Shown piece by piece: positions 33,875-42,785 of a DNA stretch of 64,000 nt. A program made the translations under genes and the position numbers. Every line of letters begins with the position of its first letter. Within the stretch, counting starts at the first letter, position 1. The notes beneath the pieces are model-generated. The model had not been told where the DNA came from. It searched no databases and saw nothing but the letters and a program-made list of their open reading frames with translations. The stretch is from Actinoplanes palleronii (lineage in GTDB: Bacteria > Actinomycetota > Actinomycetes > Mycobacteriales > Micromonosporaceae), in the NCBI RefSeq assembly GCF_016862315.1, contig NZ_BOMS01000094.1:62001-126000 (forward strand), given 5' to 3'.

Positions 33875-34225
33875 TCAGCTCCCCGCTTGCCACGCCTCCA
33901 AGCGCTCGACAGCGGCGAGCAGGGCCTTCCCGAAGGATGCTTCGTCGATGGTTTCGGCACGACGTCGATGCCACGCTGCCGCCAAGTCGTCTTCGATCGC
34001 GCACACCTCTTCGACGCGGTCAGCGAGGGCTTGCGCTCGTCGGACAACCACATCTTGCGGTTCGTTGTTCGGCCGCTTGTCGTCCGCGGGCATGGATAGA
34101 TGACAGCGGGCTTCAGCGGCAATGCCACGCCCAGCGATCTCGATCACCCGCAGTGTCGTTCGGGGGTCATGCAGTATCTGGTCCAACAGTCCAAGCATCC
34201 GGCTGTTGTGCAGAGCCTCTTCCAA
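33875..34225 (-). CDS. Hypothetical protein
   Basis: About 116 residues if read from TTG 34225, which has GGGGGA six bases upstream; the frame stays open to 34462, but that upstream part has weaker coding bias and no ribosome site. The protein is helical and acidic at its C-terminus (VVRRAQALADRVEEVCAIEDDLAAAWHRRR). No motif recognised. Codon usage is less G/C-rich at third positions than the neighbours, consistent with the lower-GC island it starts. Confidence 0.4.
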   Translation of the reverse strand: MEEALHNSRMLGLLDQILHDPRTTLRVIEIAGRGIAAEARCHLSMPADDKRPNNEPQDVVVRRAQALADRVEEVCAIEDDLAAAWHRRRAETIDEASFGKALLAAVERLEAWQAGS

Positions 34226-34625
34226 GTCGAATCCCCCGGAGGATCGCCGCAAATCCGGTACGCCCTGACGGCCACCAAGTCGTGCGTCTCTACCTTGACA
34301 CGGCAACGGACGCTTCGTTGCGAGCGATCGGCGCCGTAACGCTGCCAGCCCCCTGCGGCTGTCAGTAGCGGATGCAGCCGCGTTGCCGCGCAATGAAAGC
34401 GGCACGAGAAGGGTGCCCAGGTTGCGGGCCAAGCGGCCCCGTTCCGAGCAGGAAAGATTCACCCAGAAGAGCGCACTTAATTGATCATGAATTCATCCCA
34501 AGAATGGAATATTTTTCACTTATCCCGCACGAATGTTCCCTTCTCCTGCAACGTACGGGACTTGCGCTGAAGTTGCGCCTCCATGCTTTACTGGCCATAG
34601 CGTCCGACCCTTGCAAAGGTGGATC
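34226..34625. other. Lower-GC intergenic stretch, no gene supported
   Basis: This 400-bp stretch has short AT-rich patches (for example TTAATTGATCATGAATTC) rare in the rest of the window and no open frame with good codon bias. I see no clear RNA, repeat or attachment site in it. Confidence 0.4.
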
Positions 34626-35153
34626 ATGGTAGCGCAGACTCCGCACCCCCCATTCCATAAATCCACGGCATTCGTAGCTCTAATTACCGCCATTATTACT
34701 CTTGTCAGCACGATGGCATCGCAGCCACTCTGGGGGGACCTGCGGGATAGGTTGACCGGCAACGAGCCCGGCATCGAATTTAGCAGTCCGGAGCCTGGCC
34801 CCGTCCCTCACGAGATTACGCTGACAGGGAAGCTTCGCAACCAGCCAGATGACAAGATCCTGTGGTTTGTCACGCTAGATTTTGACGACGGTAACGTATA
34901 TCACCCTAGCGACCGGCCCTGCATTCCGGCTCAAGATGGCAACTTTAGGTGTCCATATTGGATTGGTGACAAGAACCACCCGGCAGGCACGGTGAAACAT
35001 TTTCGAATAATTGCCATTCTTGCGGATGACGCCACTCGGTACGCGTTCGCTGAATACAATAATGACATACTTAAAGATGGCAAGCGTCTAGGCATGAAAG
35101 AACTGCCAAAAACGAAGGAAGAACTCGACCACATTGACGTCCAGCGAGTGTAA
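34626..35153 (+). CDS. Hypothetical single-span membrane protein
   Basis: 175 residues from ATG 34626 with AGGTGG upstream. A single membrane segment (STAFVALITAIITLVSTMA) near residues 12-31 is followed by a soluble domain with beta strands (KILWFVTLDFDDGNVYHP, GTVKHFRIIAILADDATRYAF). It is predicted to be anchored with the domain outside or inside the membrane. The codon usage is the least G/C-biased in the window (ATT, AAT, ATA, GAT appear often), a strong sign of acquired DNA. I do not recognise the family. Confidence 0.6.
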   Translation: MVAQTPHPPFHKSTAFVALITAIITLVSTMASQPLWGDLRDRLTGNEPGIEFSSPEPGPVPHEITLTGKLRNQPDDKILWFVTLDFDDGNVYHPSDRPCIPAQDGNFRCPYWIGDKNHPAGTVKHFRIIAILADDATRYAFAEYNNDILKDGKRLGMKELPKTKEELDHIDVQRV

Positions 35154-35411
35154 TGGCTAATAACATCGGCAGGCCGCTCACCGCTTCGGCGCTGAGCGGA
35201 GCGGAAGCGGCTCATTCAATCAAGAATTTACTGACGGGCTCGTTGACGCTGTGGTGAGGCACACTCTCATCGGCAGGACCGTGCGTTGCCAGGCGCAGTA
35301 GGACCGTGGCTCTCCGCGGCGCCCGGATCGCGGTAAATCAAGACGCGCCAGCGGTACGGAAGCGGTGACCTGACCCGTTGACGTCGAGCGTTCGCGATGG
35401 ATGGCTATTGG

Positions 35412-35909
35412 TCAAGCCGGCTTACGCATGGCGCGGGGCCAGCGGTTTTTTCGCTCGTGGCCGTCAATGTCGTTGAACGTCACCTCGGCGTAGATATTGA
35501 CAAGTTGTCTCTTCTGAGCGTAGTCGATCAGCAGGTGACGGCGCCACGTCCGCTCGCCACCACCGATGATGACCGGCGATAGCAGGGTCAGTGTGTCCGT
35601 CGGCGAATCAGTGATCCCATCGTGACGAACGCGTATAACCTCGCACGGGAACCGCCACCGGATCCGTACGTCGTCGATGGGCAACCGGCCTGGATTAACC
35701 AGGACTATTTCGTATACCCACTTGGACTTGCCGTCCTCACGCTCTCGACGGCTGGGGGCTTCCGCCGGTCGCCACGAGACGGCCACACCGTCAAGGACGA
35801 CGCGACGGTCATGACGGGCCTGTCGGTTGAGAAGCAATACCTGATAACCCGTGAACAGCAACCCGATTGCCGCCGCGATGCTGGAAGCCAGCGCAATCCA
35901 GTTAGCCAT
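35412..35909 (-). CDS. Hypothetical membrane-anchored protein
   Basis: 165 residues; GGAG lies upstream of ATG 35909. An N-terminal membrane segment (IALASSIAAAIGLLFTGYQVLLL) is followed by a basic stop-transfer (NRQARHDRR) and a beta-rich soluble domain (EIVLVNPGRLPIDDVRIRWRFP, IIGGGERTWRRHLLI, EVTFNDIDG). The topology, one N-terminal span with a cytoplasmic sandwich domain, resembles orphan proteins found in actinomycete accessory islands. No function assigned. The interval 35154-35411 before its stop holds no supported gene. Confidence 0.6.
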   Translation of the reverse strand: MANWIALASSIAAAIGLLFTGYQVLLLNRQARHDRRVVLDGVAVSWRPAEAPSRREREDGKSKWVYEIVLVNPGRLPIDDVRIRWRFPCEVIRVRHDGITDSPTDTLTLLSPVIIGGGERTWRRHLLIDYAQKRQLVNIYAEVTFNDIDGHERKNRWPRAMRKPA

Positions 35910-36366
35910 TCGCTCACTCCGTCGGCGCGCCCGATAGTTCGACGGTCACCTTAGCGGCGTGTCGCCGATCGGGGATACCACCGTCGGCGAAACCTTCAAT
36001 CCGATATCAGACAACAATCGCGCAGGCATGACTCGTGGGTCGGATCGGAACGCAGCCATCGGCGGCCGTTGGTCGAGGTCGGTGCAGGTCGGACGGTCTA
36101 CTCGGCACGCTCTTCTCGACAGATCCGCACATTCGGGTCCCGGCTGGCTTCATGATCGATTGCATGCAGTGTCAACGGGCTCGGGTGCGACTCCCGACGT
36201 CACTGTGCGGGCAATATCCGCGGGTGGGGACAGTTCTCACGGACATAACGGCGCGGTGGCCGCAGGGCGGCGCCGAAGTCGCGAGCATCTGGCCCCAAAA
36301 CGCGAACGATGCCGTGCGCCGGTCCTGCGGCGGCGCTCCCCTCCGGCCCGCGTGGTGTTGCCCGGT
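35910..36366. other. Intergenic stretch, no feature recognised
   Basis: About 457 bp between the orphan membrane protein and the ROK regulator. Frames on both strands have codon patterns expected of non-coding GC-rich DNA. I see no convincing gene, RNA or repeat here. Confidence 0.4.
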
Positions 36367-37569
36367 TCACCGTCCGACGATGGCTCGCCGCAGGCTGTTG
36401 AGGGCGGCGGCTCGCACCCCGGCCAGCACCGGCGTCTCCGTCAGCCCGGCGGCTCGGACGGTGACGTCGCGCGGGGCCCACGTTGCGGCAGATCGGATGT
36501 CGTCGAGCAGGGCCGGTCCCCAGGAGCCGCCGATCACCACCTCCTGGGGATCAGCCAGGGCGATCAGCGCGGCGATCACGCCGCCTACGGCTGCGCCGAG
36601 CACTGCCCGGTCCGCGGTGGTCAGCAACCGCTCGACGTCGATCGCCGTGGTGCCCGCGTGCCGCAGGCCCAGCTCGCCGAACAGCTCGATGAACCGGGTC
36701 GCCCGGCCGCCGGGACCGATCGTGATCAGATGGGCGATCTCACCGGTCAGCCCGGTGCGGCCGCGCCGGATCTCGCCGTCGTTGACGATCGCGCAGCCCA
36801 GGCCCTCCCCCAGATACAGGTAGGCGAAGTCGCGCAGCCCGTCCGCGCCGACGCTGTCCCGCTCGGCGAGGGCCGCCCAGTTGACGTCGTTGTCCACCAC
36901 GACCGCGCCGTCGACGAACGGCGCCAGGACCGCGACCGGATCGAGGTCACCGACCAGGAAGGGCGAGTCCGGCAGATGCACCAGCCGCCCACTGGCCCGA
37001 TCGACCGGGTCAGCGGCGCTCACCACCGCCACCCGCACCGTCTGGCCGTCGTCACCACGCGGCTCGGCGTCGCGTGGGCCGCCGTCGCGCGAGTTCGTGG
37101 CGCCGCGCGGCCCGGTAGCGTCACGCGGTCCGGCGGCATCGCGCGGTCCGGCGGCATCGCGCAGCTCGGTGGCTACCGCGAGCAGGGCAGCGGCGATCTG
37201 GTCCGGGCGGGCCGGGCGGTCGATCTGCCGGGCCGCGCGCGCCACCGTGTCGCCGTAGACGTCGAGGCGTTCGGCCACCACTCCCTCGGCGGCGATGGTG
37301 ACCGCTAGCGCGGCGCCCACCCCCGGATCGAGCGCGTAATACGAGCCCACCCGCCCGCGGCCGCGCCCGCCCGGGGTGCGCTCCCCGGTGTCGGCCAGCA
37401 GTCCCCGCTCGGTGAGACGCCGCACGCTCTCCCCCGCGGTCGGCTTGGAGATGCCGATCTCGCTGGCCAGCTCGGCGCGGGTCAGCCGGCGGTGGCGCAT
37501 CAACGTGCGCAGGACGTGCTCGTCGGTGACCGAGCGCACCAGCTCCAGCGACGGCTTGGCGGAATCCAC
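36367..37569 (-). CDS. ROK family transcriptional regulator
   Basis: 400 residues. N-terminal winged helix (EHVLRTLMRHRRLTRAELASEIGISKPTAGESVRRLTERG, described at residues ~18-57) followed by the ROK sugar-kinase-like domain with VVVDNDVNWAALAERDSVGA and GEGLGCAIVNDGEIRRGRTGLTGEIAH; the kinase catalytic features are partly changed, as in repressors (NagC/XylR type). An insert around residues 137-175 (RDAAGPRDAAGPRDATGPRG and so on) is coded by tandem DNA repeats and is absent from normal ROK proteins. It is divergent from the DUF1479 oxygenase and probably controls it in response to a sugar or sugar-like ligand. Confidence 0.9.
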   Translation of the reverse strand: MDSAKPSLELVRSVTDEHVLRTLMRHRRLTRAELASEIGISKPTAGESVRRLTERGLLADTGERTPGGRGRGRVGSYYALDPGVGAALAVTIAAEGVVAERLDVYGDTVARAARQIDRPARPDQIAAALLAVATELRDAAGPRDAAGPRDATGPRGATNSRDGGPRDAEPRGDDGQTVRVAVVSAADPVDRASGRLVHLPDSPFLVGDLDPVAVLAPFVDGAVVVDNDVNWAALAERDSVGADGLRDFAYLYLGEGLGCAIVNDGEIRRGRTGLTGEIAHLITIGPGGRATRFIELFGELGLRHAGTTAIDVERLLTTADRAVLGAAVGGVIAALIALADPQEVVIGGSWGPALLDDIRSAATWAPRDVTVRAAGLTETPVLAGVRAAALNSLRRAIVGR

Positions 37570-37659
37570 GAGCCGATTCTAGTCAGGAGCCTTGCCTGGA
37601 ACGGGAACGGCGCCCTACAGTCATTCAAGTAAGGAGACCTCACTGGAAAGGAACAGCCG

Positions 37660-38928
37660 ATGACCACCGTCCTGCCGCACTGGGAACAGACCCCCGACGA
37701 CCTCGGGGCCGCCACCCGCGAGATCAAGGCCGCGCTGCGGGAGCGGATCGGCGCTTCCGGTCGTACCGTCGAAGAGGTTTTCTCGGTCGTTGAGCAGCGC
37801 GTTCAGGAGGCGGTCGACGACATCGCCGCGGCACGCCGGCGGGGCGAGTCGGTCTGGCCGGTCATCGAATACTCCGACATCGCCGCCGGCACGGTCACCG
37901 CCGAGCAGCTCGCCTTGCTGCGGCGGCGCGGCTGCCTGGTGGTCCGCGGCCACTTCGAGCGTGACCAGGCGCTGGGCTGGGATCGGGACATCGTCGAGTA
38001 CGTCGAGGGCAACCACTTCTTCGAGAACTACCGCGGACCCGGCGACGACTTCTTCGGCAGTGTCGGCTCGAAGCCGGAGATCTACCCGATCTACTGGTCA
38101 CCCGCGCAGATGCAGGCCCGGCAGAGCGAGCGGATGGCCGCGGTCCAGGCGTTCCTCAACGCTCAGTGGAAGCACGAGTCGGACGGCGTGCAGTGGTTCG
38201 ACCCGGCCCGCGACTCGCTCTACCCGGACCGGATCCGCCGCCGCCCCGAGGGCGCCGACTCGGCCGGTCTCGGCACCCACCTCGACCCGGGCACCCTCGA
38301 CCTGTGGATGACCAGCGCCTACCAGCAGGCGTTCCGGCACCTGTTCGACGGCAGCGTCGAAGAGTACGACCCGTGGGACGCCGCGCACCGCACCGCCGGC
38401 CCGCAGTACCCGGGCACCACCATGTGCTCCGCCTTCCGCACGTTCCAGGGCTGGACGGCGCTGTCCGACATGGACCACGACCAGGGTGTGCTGCACACCG
38501 TGCCGATCCCGGAGGCGATGGCGTACCTGATGTTGCGCCCGCTGCTGCCCGACGTGCCCGACGACGACATGTGCGGCGTGACCGTCAACCAGGTCTTCCC
38601 GGCCGGGCACAAGTGGCACGCCCCGCTGATGGAGGCGCTCACCGGCATCCCGGACGTGCGCGCCGGCGACTCGGTCTGGTGGCACTGCGACATGATCCAC
38701 AGCGTCGCACCGGTCGAGGCGCAACAGGGCTGGGGCAACGTCATGTACATCCCGGCCGCGCCGTGGTGCCCGCGCAACGAGGACTACGCGGCATCCGTAC
38801 GAAAGGCGTTCCTCACCGGCGAGAGCCCGAGCGACTTCCCGGCCGAGCACTACGAGCGGGAGTGGCCGGACCGTTTCCCGGCGTCCGCGCTCAACGAGAT
38901 CGGCCGCCGGGGGCTCGGCCTCGACTAG
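37660..38928 (+). CDS. DUF1479 family protein (putative 2-oxoglutarate/Fe(II) oxygenase, YbiU-like)
   Basis: 422 residues. DUF1479 blocks are clear: FFENYRGPGDDFFGSVGSKPEIYPIYWSP, a putative iron-binding His207-x-Asp209 (GLGTHLDPGTLDLW), the region AFRTFQGWTALSDMDHDQGVLHTVP and the second histidine in WWHCDMIHSVAP. These fit the jelly-roll iron oxygenase fold suspected for this family. Biochemical function is not established; in some actinomycetes DUF1479 genes are linked to sugar catabolism. It lies divergent from the ROK regulator and upstream of an MFS transporter, a layout that suggests uptake and oxidation of a sugar-like compound. Confidence 0.88.
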   Translation: MTTVLPHWEQTPDDLGAATREIKAALRERIGASGRTVEEVFSVVEQRVQEAVDDIAAARRRGESVWPVIEYSDIAAGTVTAEQLALLRRRGCLVVRGHFERDQALGWDRDIVEYVEGNHFFENYRGPGDDFFGSVGSKPEIYPIYWSPAQMQARQSERMAAVQAFLNAQWKHESDGVQWFDPARDSLYPDRIRRRPEGADSAGLGTHLDPGTLDLWMTSAYQQAFRHLFDGSVEEYDPWDAAHRTAGPQYPGTTMCSAFRTFQGWTALSDMDHDQGVLHTVPIPEAMAYLMLRPLLPDVPDDDMCGVTVNQVFPAGHKWHAPLMEALTGIPDVRAGDSVWWHCDMIHSVAPVEAQQGWGNVMYIPAAPWCPRNEDYAASVRKAFLTGESPSDFPAEHYEREWPDRFPASALNEIGRRGLGLD

Positions 38929-38998
38929 ATCGTGGTTCGGAACCCGGCCGGGCGAGGCGACCTGACCCGGTGTGCCACCGTGGCATAGTGATCGATCG

Positions 38999-40231
38999 AT
39001 GAGCCCGTATCGGCGCACGATCGCCGTGGTGATGTTCTCGCAGGTGTTCAGCGGCGCCGGGCTGGCCGCCGGTGTCACCGTCGGATCGTTGCTGGCCGCC
39101 GAGATGCTCGGCACCACCAGCCTCTCCGGGTTGCCGTCGGTGCTGTTCACGGTCGGGTCGGCCGGCGCCGCGCTCGGCGTCGGCCGGCTCTCCCAGCGGC
39201 TCGGCCGGCGCGCCGGGCTGACCGCGGGGTACGTCGCGGGCGCGCTCGGCAGCGCCGGCGTGGTGCTCGCGGCGGTGCTCGGCAGCGTGTCGCTGCTGCT
39301 GCCGGCCCTGCTGATCTACGGCGCGGGGAGCGCCACCAACCTGCAGGCCCGCTACGCCGGCGCCGACCTGGCCGAGCCCCGGCGGCGCGGGTCGGCGGTG
39401 AGTTCGGTGCTGGTCGCGACGACGTTCGGCGCGGTCGCCGGGCCGAACCTGGTCGCGGTCACCGGCCGGATCGCCAGCGGCTGGGGCATCCCGGCGCTGG
39501 CCGGCCCGTTCGCCCTGGCCGCGGTCGCGTACGCGCTGGCCGCCGTGGTCATCTTCGCGCTGCTGCGGCCCGATCCGCTCACGTCCGCCCTGGCAGCCGC
39601 GGAGGCGTCGGCACCCGCCGACGAGCCGCCGACCGGCGGGCCCGGGGTGGTCGCGGGCGTGGCGACCATGGTGCTCACCCAGATCGTGATGGTCGCCGTG
39701 ATGACCATGACGCCGGTGCACATGCAGGCCCACGGGCACGGGCTGAGCGCGACCGGGCTGGTGATCGCGGTGCACATCGCCGCGATGTTCCTGCCGTCGC
39801 CGCTCACCGGCTATCTGGTCGACCGGGTCGGGCGCACCCCGGTCGCGATCGCGGCCGGTGTCACCCTGCTCGCCGCCGGACTGGTCTCGGCGACCGCACC
39901 GGAGGGCTCGGTCGCCCTGCTCACCGTCGCCCTGGCCCTGCTCGGCCTGGGCTGGAACCTCGGCCTGGTGTCCGGCACCGCCATGATCACCGATGCGGTG
40001 CCGCAGCGATCCCGGGCGAAGACCCAGGGCGCGGCCGACCTGGGCATCGCCCTGTCCGGCGCGGCGGCCGGGCTGGGCAGCGGCGTGCTGATGGCCGCGA
40101 CCAGCTATGCCGCCCTGTCCATCGTCGGCGGTCTGCTGGCCCTCGCGGTGATCCCGTTCGTCGCGGCGGCCGGCCGCCGCCAGCCGGACCCGGCCGCGAC
40201 GACCGGCGGCCGCTGGTCGTCCAGGCCGTGA
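38999..40231 (+). CDS. MFS transporter
   Basis: 410 residues from ATG 38999, about twelve membrane segments. Conserved MFS loop residues appear as RLSQRLGRRAG (loop 2-3) and GYLVDRVGRTP (loop 8-9). A possible -10 CATAGT lies just upstream of the ATG with no clear ribosome site, so a leaderless transcript is possible. It is 70 bp after DUF1479 and may share its function; substrate unknown. The last codons lie inside a 42-bp tandem repeat, which supplies the stop codon. Confidence 0.88.
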   Translation: MSPYRRTIAVVMFSQVFSGAGLAAGVTVGSLLAAEMLGTTSLSGLPSVLFTVGSAGAALGVGRLSQRLGRRAGLTAGYVAGALGSAGVVLAAVLGSVSLLLPALLIYGAGSATNLQARYAGADLAEPRRRGSAVSSVLVATTFGAVAGPNLVAVTGRIASGWGIPALAGPFALAAVAYALAAVVIFALLRPDPLTSALAAAEASAPADEPPTGGPGVVAGVATMVLTQIVMVAVMTMTPVHMQAHGHGLSATGLVIAVHIAAMFLPSPLTGYLVDRVGRTPVAIAAGVTLLAAGLVSATAPEGSVALLTVALALLGLGWNLGLVSGTAMITDAVPQRSRAKTQGAADLGIALSGAAAGLGSGVLMAATSYAALSIVGGLLALAVIPFVAAAGRRQPDPAATTGGRWSSRP

Positions 40232-40358
40232 CCGAATCCGACCACGGCCCCGCGCTGATCGATCAGGCCGTGACCAGATCCGACCACGGCCCCGCGCTGA
40301 TCGATCAGGCTGTGACCAGATCTGACCATGGCCGGCCTGCGGGGATCAGGCCGTGACC
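40222..40358. repeat. 42-bp tandem repeat, 3.3 copies, spanning two gene ends
   Basis: Units begin at 40222, 40264 and 40306 (41 bp) plus a partial unit at 40347. Each unit contains CAGGCCGTGACC and CACGGCC, able to form a GGCCGTG/CACGGCC stem, and the GATCGATC palindrome joins units. The first unit gives the TGA stop of the MFS gene (plus strand); the third/fourth junction gives the TCA (TGA on minus) stop of the kinase gene. It could work as a repeated bidirectional terminator. Confidence 0.7.
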
Positions 40359-40936
40359 GGGTCGAGTTTCGGCAGGTCGAAGTGGGCGATCACCGTGTCG
40401 GCCACCTCGGCCGCCGTCGAACCGGTGGTGTCCAGGAGCAGGTAGTCGTCGCGGCCGTCGAAGCGGCCCTGCGAGGCGAGCTGGTAGTTCGCGTCCATCT
40501 CGAGCAGGTTGTTCCGCGACCATTCCACGTCCCGTTTGGACGGCTTGGCGGCCAGCCGGGACTCCCCGACGTTGCGCAGCAGCCGCTCCTCCTGGTCGGC
40601 CTGCAACTCCACGAAGACGACCCGGCCACCCCGGCTGCGGAACGGCTCGATGTACTCCTGAACCGTCGCGTGGTCCTCCTCGTGGTCGAACGCCCACACG
40701 AACGTGAAGATCAACCCGGGCAGGTCGCTGGCGGCCACCTCTTCGATGATGTTGCGCCGGAACCCGTCCACCAGCCGCCCGAACGCCGGCGTGCCGAACG
40801 GGAAGAACGTCATCACCGGCTCGATCGCCATGTGGTTGTGGAACAGCCGCAACCCGGTCCGGGCCGCGACCTCCTGGCCCACGGTCATCTTCCCCACGGC
40901 GGACGGCCCGACGATCAGCAGCAGTGTCCCGGTCAC
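40346..40936 (-). CDS. P-loop kinase/AAA-type NTPase
   Basis: 196 residues. Walker A is GPSAVGKMT at residues 10-18, followed by a lid-type helix; the pattern FHNHMAIEPVM and GRVVFVELQADQEERLLRNV are of small P-loop kinases related to shikimate/adenylyl-sulfate or gluconate kinases, and the region LLLDTTGSTAAEVADTVIAHF ends the fold. I cannot name the substrate. Its stop codon and the end of the MFS gene lie in one tandem repeat. Confidence 0.8.
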   Translation of the reverse strand: MTGTLLLIVGPSAVGKMTVGQEVAARTGLRLFHNHMAIEPVMTFFPFGTPAFGRLVDGFRRNIIEEVAASDLPGLIFTFVWAFDHEEDHATVQEYIEPFRSRGGRVVFVELQADQEERLLRNVGESRLAAKPSKRDVEWSRNNLLEMDANYQLASQGRFDGRDDYLLLDTTGSTAAEVADTVIAHFDLPKLDPVTA

Positions 40937-40999
40937 GCCGCGACCCTATCCAGCCGCCCCACCCACGCGCGACCAGGTTTCGGCCCATACTGACTCCCG

Positions 41000-41272
41000 A
41001 TGAACCGTCGCCTCGCCGAGATCTACCGGATCCACGCGTCCGCCCAGTACCCCCGCGGCCGGGAGGACCTGGCGCTTGTCGACTCGCTCGCGGCCGGCTC
41101 CGTACACATCTGGCTGACCAACGACGGCGCCCTCGACGACGCCCGCTGGACCAGCCTCGCGGAGCAGGAGCAGCAGCTCATCCACGCGATCCCACAGCTC
41201 ACCGGCCCGTCCCGGTTCTACTTCCAACGCCTGCTGGACATGGTCGTCCTGGTCCTCGAATCCACCGACTGA
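41000..41272 (+). CDS. Small hypothetical protein
   Basis: 90 residues, soluble, helical (LAEIYRIHASAQYP, TSLAEQEQQLIHAIPQL, RFYFQRLLDMVVLVLES). Codon bias is strong, so it is likely real. CATACT seven to eight bases upstream of the ATG could be a -10 box for a leaderless transcript. No family recognised. The 194 bp after it holds no supported gene; on the minus strand a short stretch (LTLPPEELRVEAVAPGGLT) has coding-like codon bias and may be a gene remnant. Confidence 0.6.
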   Translation: MNRRLAEIYRIHASAQYPRGREDLALVDSLAAGSVHIWLTNDGALDDARWTSLAEQEQQLIHAIPQLTGPSRFYFQRLLDMVVLVLESTD

Positions 41273-41466
41273 CCACCCGGGCCGCGGCGACGCCAAGGCG
41301 ACAGGAAGCGGTCCGGATCGCTCAACGCGACGCGGATCCGGGGTCGAGGTCGGCGGCCGCGACGCCGCAGCCTGCTCAGTTCCGGTCAGACCAACAGACT
41401 TTTCTCGTACGACGGTGAGCCCGCCCGGCGCCACCGCCTCGACGCGCAGCTCCTCCGGCGGCAGGG

Positions 41467-42756
41467 TCAGGTGGTCGCGGCGCGGATGATGGCGGTGGCT
41501 CGGGCGGCGATGTCGGGGTCCGGGCCGGTCCAGAGGGTGTCGAGCCAGGGGCCGGCGAACAGGCCGACCAGGGTGGGTAGGCCGTCGGCGGCGGTGGCGT
41601 CGAGCCATTCGCTGATGCAGGTGTCGGACGGGCCGTGGACGCGGTAGTAGCCGTGTTCCGGCCAGAAGCGCTCGTCGAAGCGCAGGATCACCTTCTCCAC
41701 GCGGCCCGCGCAGAGGTGGGACAGGGCGAGGCGGTGGGAGTCCGGCAGCGGCGGCTCGAACGTGATCGTGTCCGCGGCCAGGACCGGCACCGGGGCGGTG
41801 ACGATCACGGCGTCGGCGTGGCCGGTGACAACGCCGCAGGTCAGCACGACGCCGCCGGGATTGACGCGGACGTGCTGGACCGGGCTCTGCAGGCGGATGT
41901 CGAGGCCGGCGGCGAGGTGGGTGGTGAGCAGGCGGTAGCCACCGACGATCCAGCGGTCGCCCTCGCCGACACCGGGTTCGAAGCCGTGCCGGGCGCTGAG
42001 CCAGGACAGCGGCACACCGGTGTCCATGACGATCTCGGCGTCGACGAACCGGCGGACCTCAGCCGCGGTCCACGGCCCCGGATCCCGCAGCCACGTGTCG
42101 AGCACGTCGGCGACACTCGCGCCCTCAGCCGCCCCGGCAAGCCGTTTCCGCAGCTCCCCGTCAAGATCACCGCCAGCCGAGAGATCACCGCCGGATGCGG
42201 GGCCGCCGCCCGGCGAGGAGTCGTCGCCCAGCGAGAGGCCGGGGCGGGACGGGAGGACGAGCGGGTCGGTGAAGTCGGTGGGGATCGTGGTCAGGCCGAG
42301 GTGTTCGGCGAGGCGGGCCAGGATGTTGGCGTCGTACTGCTGGAGCCAGTTGGCGCCCAGGTCGAAGGCGCCGCCGGCCACGTCGGCGCCGGCGGTGCGG
42401 CCGCCGATCCGGTCGCGGGCCTCCCAGATCGGGGCCGCGAGACCGCTGTCGGTCAGGGCGCGTGACGCGGCGAGGCCGGCCATCCCGGCGCCGATCACGG
42501 CGACCCGGCGATGACCGAGGTTGATCGCCCAGGTCGCGGCCGCAAGACCTTGTTCGTACGCACCGTGAGTCATCCCGGCGCGCGTCGGATGGGTGGCCTC
42601 CCCGGCGATGCGCAGCCGGTCACCGACCGGGGTGCCCAGAGTGATCCGGTCCTGCGGGGTGCCGTGCCGGCCGATCAGGCTCCACGAGCCACCCGCCCAC
42701 GGGTCGTCGCCCCAGTGGGAGACCGCTGAGCCGAGGAGACGAGCCGTGATCGACAT
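41467..42756 (-). CDS. FAD-dependent amine oxidase with circularly permuted order
   Basis: 429 residues. Normal flavin monoamine oxidases start with the Rossmann GxGxxG motif and end with WGxDPxxxGSxS plus GEAT...HGAY. Here the C-terminal type segment comes first: HWGDDPWAGGSWSLIG (residues 14-29), GDRLRIAGEATHP (45-57) and MTHGAYEQGLAAA (62-74). Then come RRVAVIGAGMAGLAASRAL (about 83-101) and EARDRIGGRTAGADV (about 112-126), substrate-domain strands and the end LVGLFAGPWLDTLW...TAIIRAATT, exactly where normal enzymes would continue into the moved segment. A Gly/Ser-rich repetitive loop (SSPGGGPASGGDLSAGGDLDG) lies near residue 180. All FAD-binding features are present, so it may be active. 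No strong ribosome site is visible. Confidence 0.75.
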   Translation of the reverse strand: MSITARLLGSAVSHWGDDPWAGGSWSLIGRHGTPQDRITLGTPVGDRLRIAGEATHPTRAGMTHGAYEQGLAAATWAINLGHRRVAVIGAGMAGLAASRALTDSGLAAPIWEARDRIGGRTAGADVAGGAFDLGANWLQQYDANILARLAEHLGLTTIPTDFTDPLVLPSRPGLSLGDDSSPGGGPASGGDLSAGGDLDGELRKRLAGAAEGASVADVLDTWLRDPGPWTAAEVRRFVDAEIVMDTGVPLSWLSARHGFEPGVGEGDRWIVGGYRLLTTHLAAGLDIRLQSPVQHVRVNPGGVVLTCGVVTGHADAVIVTAPVPVLAADTITFEPPLPDSHRLALSHLCAGRVEKVILRFDERFWPEHGYYRVHGPSDTCISEWLDATAADGLPTLVGLFAGPWLDTLWTGPDPDIAARATAIIRAATT

Positions 42757-42785
42757 GGCCGGGAGGCTATCTCACCTGCCGGTTC

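Noticed and set aside
34226..34625. Prophage or integrative element border
   Set aside because: No integrase, tRNA or direct repeat was found, so lower GC alone is not enough to call a mobile element.
41273..41466. Additional gene between the small hypothetical protein and the amine oxidase
   Set aside because: Only a short stretch on the minus strand shows good codon bias and it has no start or known motif; treated as a possible remnant only.
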